From CAZPXZ01 sp965221505 (GTDB lineage: Bacteria > Pseudomonadota > Alphaproteobacteria > Rhodobacterales > CAZPXZ01), in contig CBDCSI010000001.1 of NCBI GenBank assembly GCA_965221505.1, positions 992,001-1,056,000 on the forward strand: a stretch of DNA of 64,000 bases, given 5' to 3'. The position numbers and the translations under genes are program-made. Shown piece by piece: positions 34,163 through 43,139 of the stretch (positions are counted from its first letter, which is position 1; each line of letters opens with the position of its first letter). A model generated the notes under the pieces. The model searched no databases. It had not been told where the DNA came from and was given only the letters and a program-made list of their open reading frames with translations.

Positions 34163-36886
34163 TCAGGACGGATCGGATTCCGGGGTCGGGGAAGATTCCG
34201 GCTCGTCGGCGGTCTCCGCGATTCGGGCTACCGAGACGACCCGCTCGTCGTCCTCCACGCGGAGGAGCCGCACGCCGCCGGCGGCCCGGCTGCGGGTCGA
34301 GACCCCCTCCAACGGACAGCGGATCGACTGCCCGGAATCCGTCGTGAGCATGATCTGGTCGGTGGCCTCGACGGCAAACGCGGCGACGACCTGGCGCCGC
34401 GTCTCCCGGTTGCGGCCTCCACGGAGGTTCATCGCCTTGACGCCCTTGCCGCCGCGGCCCTTGCGCGGGAATTCGTGGCTCGAGGTCCGCTTGCCCTGGC
34501 CCTCGGAATCCACGAACAGCAGGAACCGTTCCTCCTCCGCCAGCGCCGGGTCGAAATCCGGCGCCTCCGCGCGCCGGGCGGCGAGATAGGCGAGCGCCTC
34601 CTCGCGGGTGCCGGACGCGCCGGGGAGGACCGCCATCGAAACCGCTTCGTCCCCCGGAGCGAGCCGAATCCCGCGCACGCCCATCGAGCCGCGGCTGCCG
34701 AAGACGCGAACGGCTTCGGCGGCGAAGCGGATCGCCTGTCCGCCGGCGCTGACGAGCAGGATGTCGTCGTCGGCGGAACAGACCGCCGCCCCGATCAGCC
34801 GGACGCCCTCGTCCAGTTTCATGGCGATGATGCCGTTGGAGCGAATGTTGCCGAAGCTCGACAGGCGGTTCCGGCGGATCCGGCCGGACGAGGTCGCGAG
34901 GACGATCTGGAGGTCGTTGCGCCCGGTCTCGTCGGGATCCACCGGCATCATGGCGCTGACGGTGATGCCGCTCTCGATCGGCAGGACGTTGACCATCGCC
35001 TTGCCCCGTCCGGTGCGGGCGCCGAGAGGAAGCTGCCACACCTTGCGCTGGTAGACCTTGCCGTCGGTGGTGAAAAACAGGACCGGCGTATGGGTGTTGG
35101 CCGCAAAGAGCCGGGTGACGAAGTCCTCCTCCTTGGTCGCCATGCCCGCCAGGCCCTTGCCGCCTCGCCGCTGGGAGCGGAACTCCTCGACCGGCGTTCG
35201 CTTGACGTATCCGCCATGGGTCACGGTGACGACCATTTCGGCGCGTTCGATCAGCGCCTCGTCCTCGATTTCGTCGTCGAGGGGGATGATTTCCGTGCGC
35301 CGGGGGGTAGCGCGCGCGTCCCGGAGTTCGACCAGTTCCTGGGCCACGATGGCGCGGATCCGTTCTCCCGAGGCCAGGATCGCGAGATATTCCTCGATGC
35401 GCTCGCCCAGCGTTTTCAGCTCGCCGGCGATCTCTTCCCGCCCGAGCGCGGTCAGGCGCTGCAGCCGCAGATCCAGGATGGCCCGGGCCTGGGTCTCCGA
35501 CAGGTAGATCCGGCCGGACGCCGCTCCGCTCGTTCCCGCGCCCCACGTCCCGTCCGCCTGCGCGCGCTGCTCCGGGTCGTCGACCAGTCGGAGGTAGGGA
35601 AGGATCCGCTCCGCGTCCCACGCCCGCGCGATCAGCACCGCCCGGGCCTCCGCCGGATTCGACGCGGCGCGAATGGTCGCGACCACCTCGTCGACGTTTT
35701 CGACCGCAATGGCGAGACCGCACAGGACGTGCGCCCGGTTTCTGGCCTCCCGGAGCGCGTGGGCGGTCCGCCGGGTGACGACCTCTTCGCGGAAGCGGAC
35801 GAACTCGGCGAGATAGGCCTTCAGCCCGAAGCGTTCCGGCCGCCCGCCGATCAGGGCGATGAGATTGGCGCCGAAGCTCGTCTGCATGCGGCTGAACCGG
35901 TGCAGCTGGTTCCGCACCACCTCCGGCGTCGCGTCGCGTCTGAGGTCGATGACGACCCGGATCCCGTCCCGGTCCGATTCGTCCCGGACCTCGGCGATCC
36001 CTTCGACGACGCGGTCCTTGGCGAGCCGGGCGATCTCCTCCACCAGGCTGGCCTTGTTGGTCTGGAACGGCACCTCGTCGATGACGATGGAGGTGCGGCC
36101 GGACGCGGGCTGCTCGATCCGGGAGCGCGCGCGCATGACGACGGACCCCCGGCCGAGCGCGTACGTGGCCCGGATGCCGGCCTGGCCGACGATCTGGGCG
36201 CCGGTCGGAAAGTCCGGCCCGGGCACCAGCTCCATGAGTTCCTCGAGCCGGATGTCGGGCCGCTCGATCACGGCGAGCGCCGCGTTTACCATCTCGCCGA
36301 GATTGTGCGGCGGAATGCGGGTCGCCATGCCGACGGCGATGCCTTCGGCCCCGTTGACCAGCAGGTTCGGAATGCGCGCCGGCAGGACGGTCGGTTCCTG
36401 GTCCTGGCCGTCGTAATTCTCCTGAAAGTCGACCGTGTCCCGGTCGATGTCCGCCAGCATCGCTTCCGCCGCCCGCGCCAGGCGGACTTCGGTGTAGCGC
36501 ATGGCGGCGGCCATGTCGCCGTCGAGCGATCCGAAGTTTCCCTGCCCGTCCACCAGGGGCAGGCGCATGGAGAACTCCTGCGCCAGCCGCACCAGGGTGT
36601 CGTAGACCGCCTGGTCCCCGTGCGGGTGATACCGGCCGATGACGTCCCCGACGACCCGGGCCGCCTTGCGATAGGGGCGGTTCCAGAGAAAGCCCCCTTC
36701 CAGCATCGCGTACAGGATCCGCCGGTGCGCGGGTTTCAACCCGTCCCGAAGGTCGGGAATCGCCCGGCTCACGATCACGCTCATCGCGTAATCGAGGTAA
36801 CTGCTCCGCATCTCCTTGACGATGGAGACGGAAGGTGGCTGATCCGGATGCCGGAGCTCGGGAGCCGCTGCTTCTTCGGTTGTCAA
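34163..36886 (-). CDS. gyrA: DNA gyrase subunit A
   Basis: Breakage-reunion subunit of gyrase, introducing negative supercoils with GyrB. 907 residues. The active-site tyrosine is Y131 (AAMRYTE), and the GyrA-box QRRGGKG of the wrapping domain is present, which separates it from ParC. In the quinolone-resistance region the motif reads YHPHGDQAVYD: glutamine (Q92, codon 36611-36613) stands where E. coli has Ser83, while the second position keeps Asp (D96, E. coli Asp87). Divergent from ligA with 105 bases between. Confidence 0.96.
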   Translation of the reverse strand: MTTEEAAAPELRHPDQPPSVSIVKEMRSSYLDYAMSVIVSRAIPDLRDGLKPAHRRILYAMLEGGFLWNRPYRKAARVVGDVIGRYHPHGDQAVYDTLVRLAQEFSMRLPLVDGQGNFGSLDGDMAAAMRYTEVRLARAAEAMLADIDRDTVDFQENYDGQDQEPTVLPARIPNLLVNGAEGIAVGMATRIPPHNLGEMVNAALAVIERPDIRLEELMELVPGPDFPTGAQIVGQAGIRATYALGRGSVVMRARSRIEQPASGRTSIVIDEVPFQTNKASLVEEIARLAKDRVVEGIAEVRDESDRDGIRVVIDLRRDATPEVVRNQLHRFSRMQTSFGANLIALIGGRPERFGLKAYLAEFVRFREEVVTRRTAHALREARNRAHVLCGLAIAVENVDEVVATIRAASNPAEARAVLIARAWDAERILPYLRLVDDPEQRAQADGTWGAGTSGAASGRIYLSETQARAILDLRLQRLTALGREEIAGELKTLGERIEEYLAILASGERIRAIVAQELVELRDARATPRRTEIIPLDDEIEDEALIERAEMVVTVTHGGYVKRTPVEEFRSQRRGGKGLAGMATKEEDFVTRLFAANTHTPVLFFTTDGKVYQRKVWQLPLGARTGRGKAMVNVLPIESGITVSAMMPVDPDETGRNDLQIVLATSSGRIRRNRLSSFGNIRSNGIIAMKLDEGVRLIGAAVCSADDDILLVSAGGQAIRFAAEAVRVFGSRGSMGVRGIRLAPGDEAVSMAVLPGASGTREEALAYLAARRAEAPDFDPALAEEERFLLFVDSEGQGKRTSSHEFPRKGRGGKGVKAMNLRGGRNRETRRQVVAAFAVEATDQIMLTTDSGQSIRCPLEGVSTRSRAAGGVRLLRVEDDERVVSVARIAETADEPESSPTPESDPS

Positions 36887-36991
36887 CGTCGGCTCTCGTT
36901 CTCGGTGCGCGTGGTCGCGCTTCGTGCACCTGCTATCTTATCGCCTCAGATGCGTGCCGGGCAACGGCGGGGCCGGGTCGGAGGAGCGGAA

Positions 36992-39331
36992 ATGGGGGCG
37001 GATTCGAGAGAGGCGCTGGCCGATTGGGCGGACTCGCTCCCGGAGACGGACGCCGCCCGGGAGCATGCGCGCCTCGCGGCCGACCTCCGCCGGCATGACG
37101 AGGCGTATTACGTTCGCCAGCGGCCCGAGGTCAGCGACGCGGAGTACGACGCGCTCCGACGGCGGCTCGAGGCGCTGGAGCAGCGGCGGCCGGCGCTGGC
37201 GACCCCCGATTCGCCGAGCCGCACCGTGGGCGCGCGTCCCGCGCGCGGCTTCGCCCCGGTCCGGCACCGGCGGCCGCTCCTGTCGCTGCAGAACGCGTTC
37301 GACGGGGACGACGTGCGCGAATTCGTGGAGCGGACGCGGCGCTTCCTGAGCCTGGAGGACGGCGAGCCGGTCCTGCTCCGGTCGGAAGCCAAGATCGACG
37401 GGGTCTCGCTGGCGCTGCGCTACGAGGACGGCATCCTGGTCGAGGCGGCCACGCGGGGCGACGGTCGCGTCGGCGAGGACGTGACGGCGAACGCTCGCAC
37501 GATCGGCGACGTTCCCGAACGGCTGCCCGACGACGCTCCGTCGGTGCTCGAAGTGCGCGGCGAGGTATATCTCACGCATGCGGATTGCGCGGAGTTGAAC
37601 CGGGAAGTGGCGCGGGAGAACGAGCGGCGAAGGCAGCGTCTCGAGGAGCGCTATGCCGCCTGGACGGAGAAGGCGAGGGCGAGCGGGGACGACGCGCGAC
37701 TCGGCCAGCTGGCGGAACGCCTGGAGGAGGCCCGAGAGCGGGAGGAACGCGCTGCCGCGGCCCGCTTCTACAAGAATCCCCGAAACGCGGCGTCCGGATC
37801 CCTTCGGCAGAAGGATCCGGCCGTCTCCGGTGCGCGACCGCTCCGATTCGCCGCGCATGGCTGGGGCGAGGTCTCGGCGGCGATGGGCGCGACGCAGAGC
37901 GAGGTCATGGAGCGCGTCGCCTCCCTCGGCATTCCGGTCGGCGAGGTGTCGCGCGGCGGGCTGACCTGGAAGGAAGCCGTCGCGTGGCACGCGGAGATCG
38001 AGCCCCTGCGCGCCGGCGGTCCGCACGACATCGACGGCTCGGTGATCAAGATCGAGCGGCTCGACTGGCAGGAGCGGCTCGGCGCGGTGGCGCGCTTTCC
38101 GCGCTGGGCGGTGGCGCTCAAGTTCTCGCCGGAGGAGGCGACGACGACGGTGGAGGCGATCGACGTCCAGGTCGGGCGCACGGGCGCTCTCACCCCGGTC
38201 GCGCGGCTGAAGCCGGTCACCGTCGGCGGCGTCGAGGTCTCGAACGCGACGCTCCACAACGAGGACTTCGTCCGCGGGCTCGATTCCGCCGGCAATCCGG
38301 TGCGCGAGGGCGCGGAGCCGGACGTCCGCGTCGGCGATCGGGTTCGGATCCGGCGGGCGGGCGACGTGATTCCCCAGATCGTCGGAATCGAGTATGCGGA
38401 CCGTCCCGACGGCAGCGAGCCCTTCGCGTTTCCGCAAGCCTGTCCGGCCTGCGGCGGGGAGGCGGTGCGCGAGGAGGGCGAGGCCGTGCGGCGCTGCGCG
38501 AACGCCCTCGGTTGCCCCCGCCAGGCGGTCGAGGCGCTCCGGCATTTCGTCTCGCGCGACGCTCTGGACATCGAGGGACTGGGCGAGAAGCAGGTGCAGC
38601 AGTTCTGGGACCTCGGCTGGGTGCGGGAGCCGGCCGACGTCTTTCTGCTGGCCGCCCGACGGGGCGGGCCGCCGGCGGAGACGGGGGACGACGGGAAGCG
38701 GCCGGCGCAGGCGAAACCGCCCGAGCGGGTCTCGGAGCTGCCCGGATGGGCGTCCCTTTCGGCCGAGAACCTGTTCGCCGCCGTCGACGACCGGCGCAGG
38801 CCGCCGCTGGCGAAGTTTCTGGTTGCGCTCGGAATCCGGTTCGTCGGCGAGACGACCGCGGTGCGGCTGGCCCGGCACTACGCTTCCTGGCCGCGTTTCA
38901 GGACGGAGATGGAGGCGGTCGCGGCAGGCGATTCGGAAGCCCGGGAGCGACTGGTGGCGATCGAAGGGGTGGGCGCATCGGCGGCGGATTCGCTCGGCCG
39001 TTTCTTCGCGGCCGCGTCCAACCGCGAGAAGCTGGATCGGCTGGAGCGGGCGGGCCTGGAGCCGGCGGAGGAAGTCGCTCCGGAGCCGGACGCCGAGTCG
39101 CCGCTTTCCGGCAAGCGAATCGTCTTTACCGGGACGCTGGAGGCGATGAGCCGCGCCGAGGCGAAGGCGCTTGCGGAATCGCGGGGCGCGCGCGTCCTGG
39201 GCGCGGTATCGAAGAACGTCGATATCCTTGTCGCCGGCGCGTCGGCGGGGTCGAAGCGCACGAAGGCCGAATCGCTGGGTCTAACGATTCTGGACGAAGA
39301 CGCCTGGCAGCGACTCGTGCGCGGCGAGTAG
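36992..39331 (+). CDS. ligA: NAD-dependent DNA ligase LigA, with insertion
   Basis: Seals nicks using NAD. 779 residues, about 80-100 longer than most LigA. Adenylated lysine is K134 in SEAKIDG. The OB, Cys4 zinc finger (CPACGG...CANALGC), helix-hairpin-helix and C-terminal BRCT (SPLSGKRIVFTGTLEAMSRAEAK) parts follow in order. An extra charged, probably coiled-coil segment of about 50 residues (207-258) sits in the adenylation domain just before KNPRNAASGSLRQ, and a second short insert precedes the HhH region (around ETGDDGKRPAQ). The start at 36992 has GGAGGAG six bases upstream. Confidence 0.94.
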   Translation: MGADSREALADWADSLPETDAAREHARLAADLRRHDEAYYVRQRPEVSDAEYDALRRRLEALEQRRPALATPDSPSRTVGARPARGFAPVRHRRPLLSLQNAFDGDDVREFVERTRRFLSLEDGEPVLLRSEAKIDGVSLALRYEDGILVEAATRGDGRVGEDVTANARTIGDVPERLPDDAPSVLEVRGEVYLTHADCAELNREVARENERRRQRLEERYAAWTEKARASGDDARLGQLAERLEEAREREERAAAARFYKNPRNAASGSLRQKDPAVSGARPLRFAAHGWGEVSAAMGATQSEVMERVASLGIPVGEVSRGGLTWKEAVAWHAEIEPLRAGGPHDIDGSVIKIERLDWQERLGAVARFPRWAVALKFSPEEATTTVEAIDVQVGRTGALTPVARLKPVTVGGVEVSNATLHNEDFVRGLDSAGNPVREGAEPDVRVGDRVRIRRAGDVIPQIVGIEYADRPDGSEPFAFPQACPACGGEAVREEGEAVRRCANALGCPRQAVEALRHFVSRDALDIEGLGEKQVQQFWDLGWVREPADVFLLAARRGGPPAETGDDGKRPAQAKPPERVSELPGWASLSAENLFAAVDDRRRPPLAKFLVALGIRFVGETTAVRLARHYASWPRFRTEMEAVAAGDSEARERLVAIEGVGASAADSLGRFFAAASNREKLDRLERAGLEPAEEVAPEPDAESPLSGKRIVFTGTLEAMSRAEAKALAESRGARVLGAVSKNVDILVAGASAGSKRTKAESLGLTILDEDAWQRLVRGE

Positions 39332-39403
39332 CGGAATTCGGGGATGCGGCCGCGCCTGCGGGCGCGGCCCGGCCCTGCGGGAGCGAAGACGGGAGCAATT
39401 CGG

Positions 39404-39892
39404 GTGAGTTCAGAGATTACGCGATCGTTTCCGGTGTCCTGGGACCAGCTTCACCGGGACTCGAGGGCATTGGCATGGCGCCTGAGCGGCAAGGGGGACT
39501 GGCGCGGCGTGATCGCGGTCACGCGCGGAGGACTGGTGCCCGCCGCGATCGTCTCGCGGGAGCTGGACATCCGTCTGGTCGATACCGTCTGCGTCAGCAG
39601 CTACGACCATCAGGACCAGGGAACGGTGACGATCCTGAAGCGCGTGTCGGGCGACGGCGAGGGCATGCTGATGGTCGACGATCTCGTCGACACCGGCGCG
39701 ACCATGCGGACGCTGCGCGCCATGCTTCCCAAGGCGCATGTGGCCACCGTCTACGCGAAGCCCGACGGCCAGCCCCAGGTCGACACCTACATCACCGAGG
39801 TGAGCCAGGACACCTGGATTCACTTTCCGTGGGACCTGGAGCTTCAATATGCGGTTCCGATCGCCGAGACGCGGCCGGGCGGGGGCCGGTAG
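39404..39892 (+). CDS. gpt: Xanthine(-guanine) phosphoribosyltransferase
   Basis: Purine salvage: xanthine or guanine plus PRPP to the nucleotide. 162 residues from GTG 39404 (GGGAG nine bases upstream). The frame is open to an upstream ATG at 39344, but that part is arginine-rich and not family-like. The PRPP motif is LMVDDLVDTGAT, and the substrate side is AVTRGGLVPAAIVSRELDIR. The Gpt-type C-terminus HFPWDLE is present. Confidence 0.9.
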   Translation: MSSEITRSFPVSWDQLHRDSRALAWRLSGKGDWRGVIAVTRGGLVPAAIVSRELDIRLVDTVCVSSYDHQDQGTVTILKRVSGDGEGMLMVDDLVDTGATMRTLRAMLPKAHVATVYAKPDGQPQVDTYITEVSQDTWIHFPWDLELQYAVPIAETRPGGGR

Positions 39893-40091
39893 CCGAGACT
39901 CGTATCGCGGCCTCTGTCGCGGGCGCTCCGCAGGCGCGTGGCAGGGAAGACGCCGCACGCCGTCGCACGGTCGTCGGCGTACGGGCGAGCGGGCGGTCTC
40001 CGGCCAGGTGCGCGTGCGTCCCTTCGCGTCGACGGAGTGAGGCACGCATTGCGCGCGGGCGCGGGCCGCGGTTGTTCGTGTTTCCCCGGCT

Positions 40092-40988
40092 TCAGTCGCC
40101 CCCCGAGCGCCTCTCGACGTCCGCGATCCAGCCGGCCGCCCGAAGCGCCGACAGGAAGGACCGGCTGACCGGAACCCTTTCTCCGTCGCGAAGCCGCAGC
40201 TCCGTCCGTCCCCCGGTTTGTGTGACCGTCGCCACGGCGTTTCGGGCGACCCAGTGCGAGCGGTGCACCTGGAGCCCGTCGATCTGCGCCACGCAACGCA
40301 GCGCGTCGCGAAAGCGCATCAGGACCAGCGCATGGCCGAGCGGCGTATGGACCTCGACGTAGTGGTCCTTCATGCGCAGCCGCACGAGCTCCCTGCCGAG
40401 CGCCTCCGGGAGCGCGTCGAGCAGGGTTCGCAGCTCGTCCCCGCCCGCCGGGAGCGGGCCGGACGGCGGCGGCGGGGGCGCCTCCTCGGGATCCCCCGAC
40501 GTCGCCCGATTCGGCCGTCCGGCGAGCGGTCGATGGATCAGCAGGTAGGCGAGCGATCCGAAGACGGCGTGGAGGAAGAGCACCTGCAGGAACAGGAGGC
40601 CCAGCTCCGCGCCGGACTCGGCAGGGATACCGGCCAGCGCGTTCAGGAACGCGACGGCGCCGGCGCCGGGCAGCGCGGCGACGACGCAGCCCGTCGACAA
40701 TCCGACCCATTCCGAGACCCGGTGCCGGAGGCAGGCCGCCACGACGGACGGCACGACCGTGAGCGCCAGGAGCCAGTTCGCGGCGATCGCCGAGCCCCAG
40801 TAGGCGAGGCGAACCGGCGTCGGAAACAGGTCCCAGGTGCCGAACGGTCCGAGTACGGCGAGCGCCGCCGCAGCCGCGGCAATGCCGACCGCATGCCAGT
40901 GGAGCCGGCGTGCGACCCACCATTCGCGAAGCGCCAGCGCCGTTCGCGAAACCGATCGCGCAATTCCCGCTGATCTCACGAAACGCAC
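40092..40988 (-). CDS. Membrane-anchored LytTR-family regulator
   Basis: N-terminal half has about four hydrophobic helices (such as AVGIAAAAAALAVLG, WLLALTVVPSVVAACL, LLFLQVLFLHAVFGSLAYLL). The C-terminal 100 residues are a LytTR DNA-binding domain: LVRLRMKDHYVEVHT, VLMRFRDAL, LQVHRSHWVARNAV and VPVSRSFLSAL. Start uncertain; GTG 40988 gives about 298 residues and avoids overlap with the divergent gene at 41084. Such one-component membrane regulators usually respond to an unknown membrane or periplasmic cue. Its divergence from the DUF2141/carotenoid oxygenase genes suggests it controls them. Confidence 0.8.
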   Translation of the reverse strand: MRFVRSAGIARSVSRTALALREWWVARRLHWHAVGIAAAAAALAVLGPFGTWDLFPTPVRLAYWGSAIAANWLLALTVVPSVVAACLRHRVSEWVGLSTGCVVAALPGAGAVAFLNALAGIPAESGAELGLLFLQVLFLHAVFGSLAYLLIHRPLAGRPNRATSGDPEEAPPPPPSGPLPAGGDELRTLLDALPEALGRELVRLRMKDHYVEVHTPLGHALVLMRFRDALRCVAQIDGLQVHRSHWVARNAVATVTQTGGRTELRLRDGERVPVSRSFLSALRAAGWIADVERRSGGD

Positions 40989-41083
40989 CCCGAATTCGGC
41001 TTGTTCGCGCGGCGTTCCCGGCACAGGTTCTCTCCTGCGGGCGCAGGCGGCGTCCGGGTTCACCGACGAACGGGAGACATACC

Positions 41084-41551
41084 ATGATTTACGAGCGACT
41101 TGATTCGGGCCGGCGCTTTCCGGCTCTCGCGGCGATTCTCTTCGCCGTCGCGACTTGCGCACCGGGCTCGCAGGCGAGCGCCGGCGACCTGGCGGTGGAG
41201 ATCGCCGGCGTGCGCGGCGGAGACGGCGGAATCTACGTCTCGATCTACGGCCCAGGGTCCGCGGAGGGTTTTCCCGGCGCGGACGACGCCGAATACCGCT
41301 TCCGGCTTCCCGCCCGCGAGGGTCGGGTGCGATTCGCGCTGCCGGAAGTGGCCTCCGGGCGCTACGCGATGGCCGCCTTCCACGACGAGAACGGCAACGG
41401 CCGGCTGGACGCCAACCTGGCCGGGATTCCCGTCGAGGGCTACGGGTTCTCGCGCGACGCGGCGGCCGTTTTCGGACCCCCGTCCTTCGAGGATGCGGCG
41501 TTCGATCTCGTCGACCGGCCCGCGGCCGTCCGCGTCACCCTGTCCTATTAG
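41084..41551 (+). CDS. DUF2141 secreted protein
   Basis: 155 residues with a signal peptide cleaved near SQASA. The mature part has the DUF2141 pattern: GDGGIYVSIYG, then YAMAAFHDENGNGRLDANLAGIPVEGYGFS. The D-x-N-x-N-G-x-L-D piece looks like a calcium loop. Function not established; members often sit beside carotenoid or terpenoid genes, as here. GGGAG precedes the ATG. The next gene starts 9 bases after the stop. Confidence 0.85.
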   Translation: MIYERLDSGRRFPALAAILFAVATCAPGSQASAGDLAVEIAGVRGGDGGIYVSIYGPGSAEGFPGADDAEYRFRLPAREGRVRFALPEVASGRYAMAAFHDENGNGRLDANLAGIPVEGYGFSRDAAAVFGPPSFEDAAFDLVDRPAAVRVTLSY

Positions 41552-41560
41552 GAGTTGGCC

Positions 41561-43075
41561 ATGCTCGAGAGGAGAGAATTCCTTCGCCTCGCATCGGCCG
41601 GCGCGGCGGCGTTCGCGCTGCCCGCCGGGCTCGCCGGAGCTTCGCGGGCGGCCCCGGACCCCTGGTCGGAATCGTTCGCGCGGGCGCTCAGCGACGATCC
41701 GCGCTGGCTACCCTGGCAGGGCGTCTCCCAAGACCGGATCGACGGCCCGGTTCGCGTCGAGGGGAGGCTTCCGGCGGGACTCCGGGGTATCCATTACCGG
41801 ATCGGCCCCGCCGTACACGAGCGGTTCGGCCTTCGCTACCGGCACTGGTTCGACGGCGACGGCATGCTGCAGGAATACCGGTTCGACGGGCGTTCGGTGT
41901 CCCATCGCGCCCGGGTGCTGCAGACGCCGAAGCTCCGCCGGGAGCGGGAGGCGGGGCGGCGGCTCTACACCGGGTTCGGGACGCAAGTGCCGGAGGGCCG
42001 GCCGGTACGCCGCCCGGACGAGGTCAACTCCGCCAATACCGCCCTCCTGGACCACCACGGGGCGCTGTATGCGCTGTGGGAGGGCGGCTCGGCGAGCCGG
42101 ATCGACCGGGAGTCCCTCGACTGGTCCGGATTTCGGGACTGGGGCGGCAATTTGCGCGGCGTTCCGTTCGCGGCGCACCCGAAGACGGATCCGGACGGAA
42201 CCCTTTGGGCGTTCGGCTGCCTGCCGGGGCCGCATCCCCGAATCCTGCTCTACCGCATCTCCTCGGACGGAGCGCTGGCCGACGCGGCGGCGATCGACGT
42301 CGCGCCGCTCGGAATGGTGCACGACTTCGCGATCACCGAGCGCAGCCTGGTTCTGGTCGTGCCGCCCTACGTCTTCGACCCGGACCGGGCGGGCGGGACG
42401 CTCCTGGACGCGCATGTCTGGCGGCCGGAGCTGGGGTCCCGGGCGCTGGTCGTCTCGAAGGGCGACCTGTCGGAACGCCGCTGGCATTCGCTTCCCGCCG
42501 GGTTCGGATTCCATCACGGCAACGGGTGGGAGGAGTCGGACGGCACGATTCGTTTCGATCACTGCCTGGCGGAGGATCCGTCGCTCGTGCGGGACCGGTT
42601 CCGCGGCTTCATGCGCGGTCGTCTCGAACCCGGGGCGGACCCGCACTACGCCCGTATCGTCCTGCGGCCCGGTCGCGACGGCGCGGTCGACGACCGGGAC
42701 GGCGTGGCGGAGTTTCCGAGCGTTGCGCCGGCGTTCGCCGGCAGGCGGAACCGCTTCGTCTACACGCTGGGGGCGGGTCGGGCGAGACCGGGATTCGCGT
42801 TGCACCGGATCGAGAAGCGGGATCTGGAGAGCGGCGGCGTCGAGTTTCACGACTACGGAACGGGGGTCGTCGCCGAGGAGCACCTGTTCGTTGCGAGACC
42901 CGGCGGAACCGGCGAGGACGACGGCTGGCTGGTGGGAGCGATTCTGGATACCGCAAGGCGGGCGACCGCCGTTTCGGTCCTCGACGCGCGAAGGCCGGGC
43001 GACGGGCCGCTGGCGCTGGCCTGGCTCGACCGTCCGCTGCCGCTGACCTTTCACGGCTCGTTTCGCAGCGGATGA
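41561..43075 (+). CDS. Carotenoid oxygenase (RPE65/CCD family), exported
   Basis: Iron(II)-dependent cleavage of carotenoid or stilbene-like double bonds. 504 residues from ATG 41561 (AGGAG six bases before). It begins with a twin-arginine-like signal (RREFLRLASAGAAAF), so it probably acts in the periplasm. The four iron-binding histidines can be assigned to FAAHPKTDPDG, GMVHDFAITE, FGFHHGN and the C-terminal LTFHGSF. The seven-bladed propeller pattern and GDGMLQEYRF fit the family. Paired with a DUF2141 gene and possibly controlled by the divergent LytTR gene. Confidence 0.88.
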   Translation: MLERREFLRLASAGAAAFALPAGLAGASRAAPDPWSESFARALSDDPRWLPWQGVSQDRIDGPVRVEGRLPAGLRGIHYRIGPAVHERFGLRYRHWFDGDGMLQEYRFDGRSVSHRARVLQTPKLRREREAGRRLYTGFGTQVPEGRPVRRPDEVNSANTALLDHHGALYALWEGGSASRIDRESLDWSGFRDWGGNLRGVPFAAHPKTDPDGTLWAFGCLPGPHPRILLYRISSDGALADAAAIDVAPLGMVHDFAITERSLVLVVPPYVFDPDRAGGTLLDAHVWRPELGSRALVVSKGDLSERRWHSLPAGFGFHHGNGWEESDGTIRFDHCLAEDPSLVRDRFRGFMRGRLEPGADPHYARIVLRPGRDGAVDDRDGVAEFPSVAPAFAGRRNRFVYTLGAGRARPGFALHRIEKRDLESGGVEFHDYGTGVVAEEHLFVARPGGTGEDDGWLVGAILDTARRATAVSVLDARRPGDGPLALAWLDRPLPLTFHGSFRSG

Positions 43076-43102
43076 AGCCGCGCAGGGCGGCGGGCGGCGG
43101 CG

Positions 43103-43121
43103 GGCGGCGGCGTCCGCCGCC
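43103..43121. terminator. GC hairpin between convergent genes
   Basis: GGCGGCGG (43103-43110) pairs with CCGCCGCC (43114-43121) around a 3-base loop, between the stops of the carotenoid oxygenase gene and the convergent aminotransferase gene. A GGCGGC repeat run precedes it. No T-run, so termination is inferred from position. Confidence 0.4.
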
Positions 43122-43139
43122 GCAGGCGGTCGAGGCGGA

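Noticed and set aside
34475..36991. Long open frame running opposite gyrA and continuing into ligA as a giant fusion protein
   Set aside because: The part opposite gyrA is a GC-rich antisense shadow with no motifs. LigA has its own ATG with a good ribosome site at 36992.
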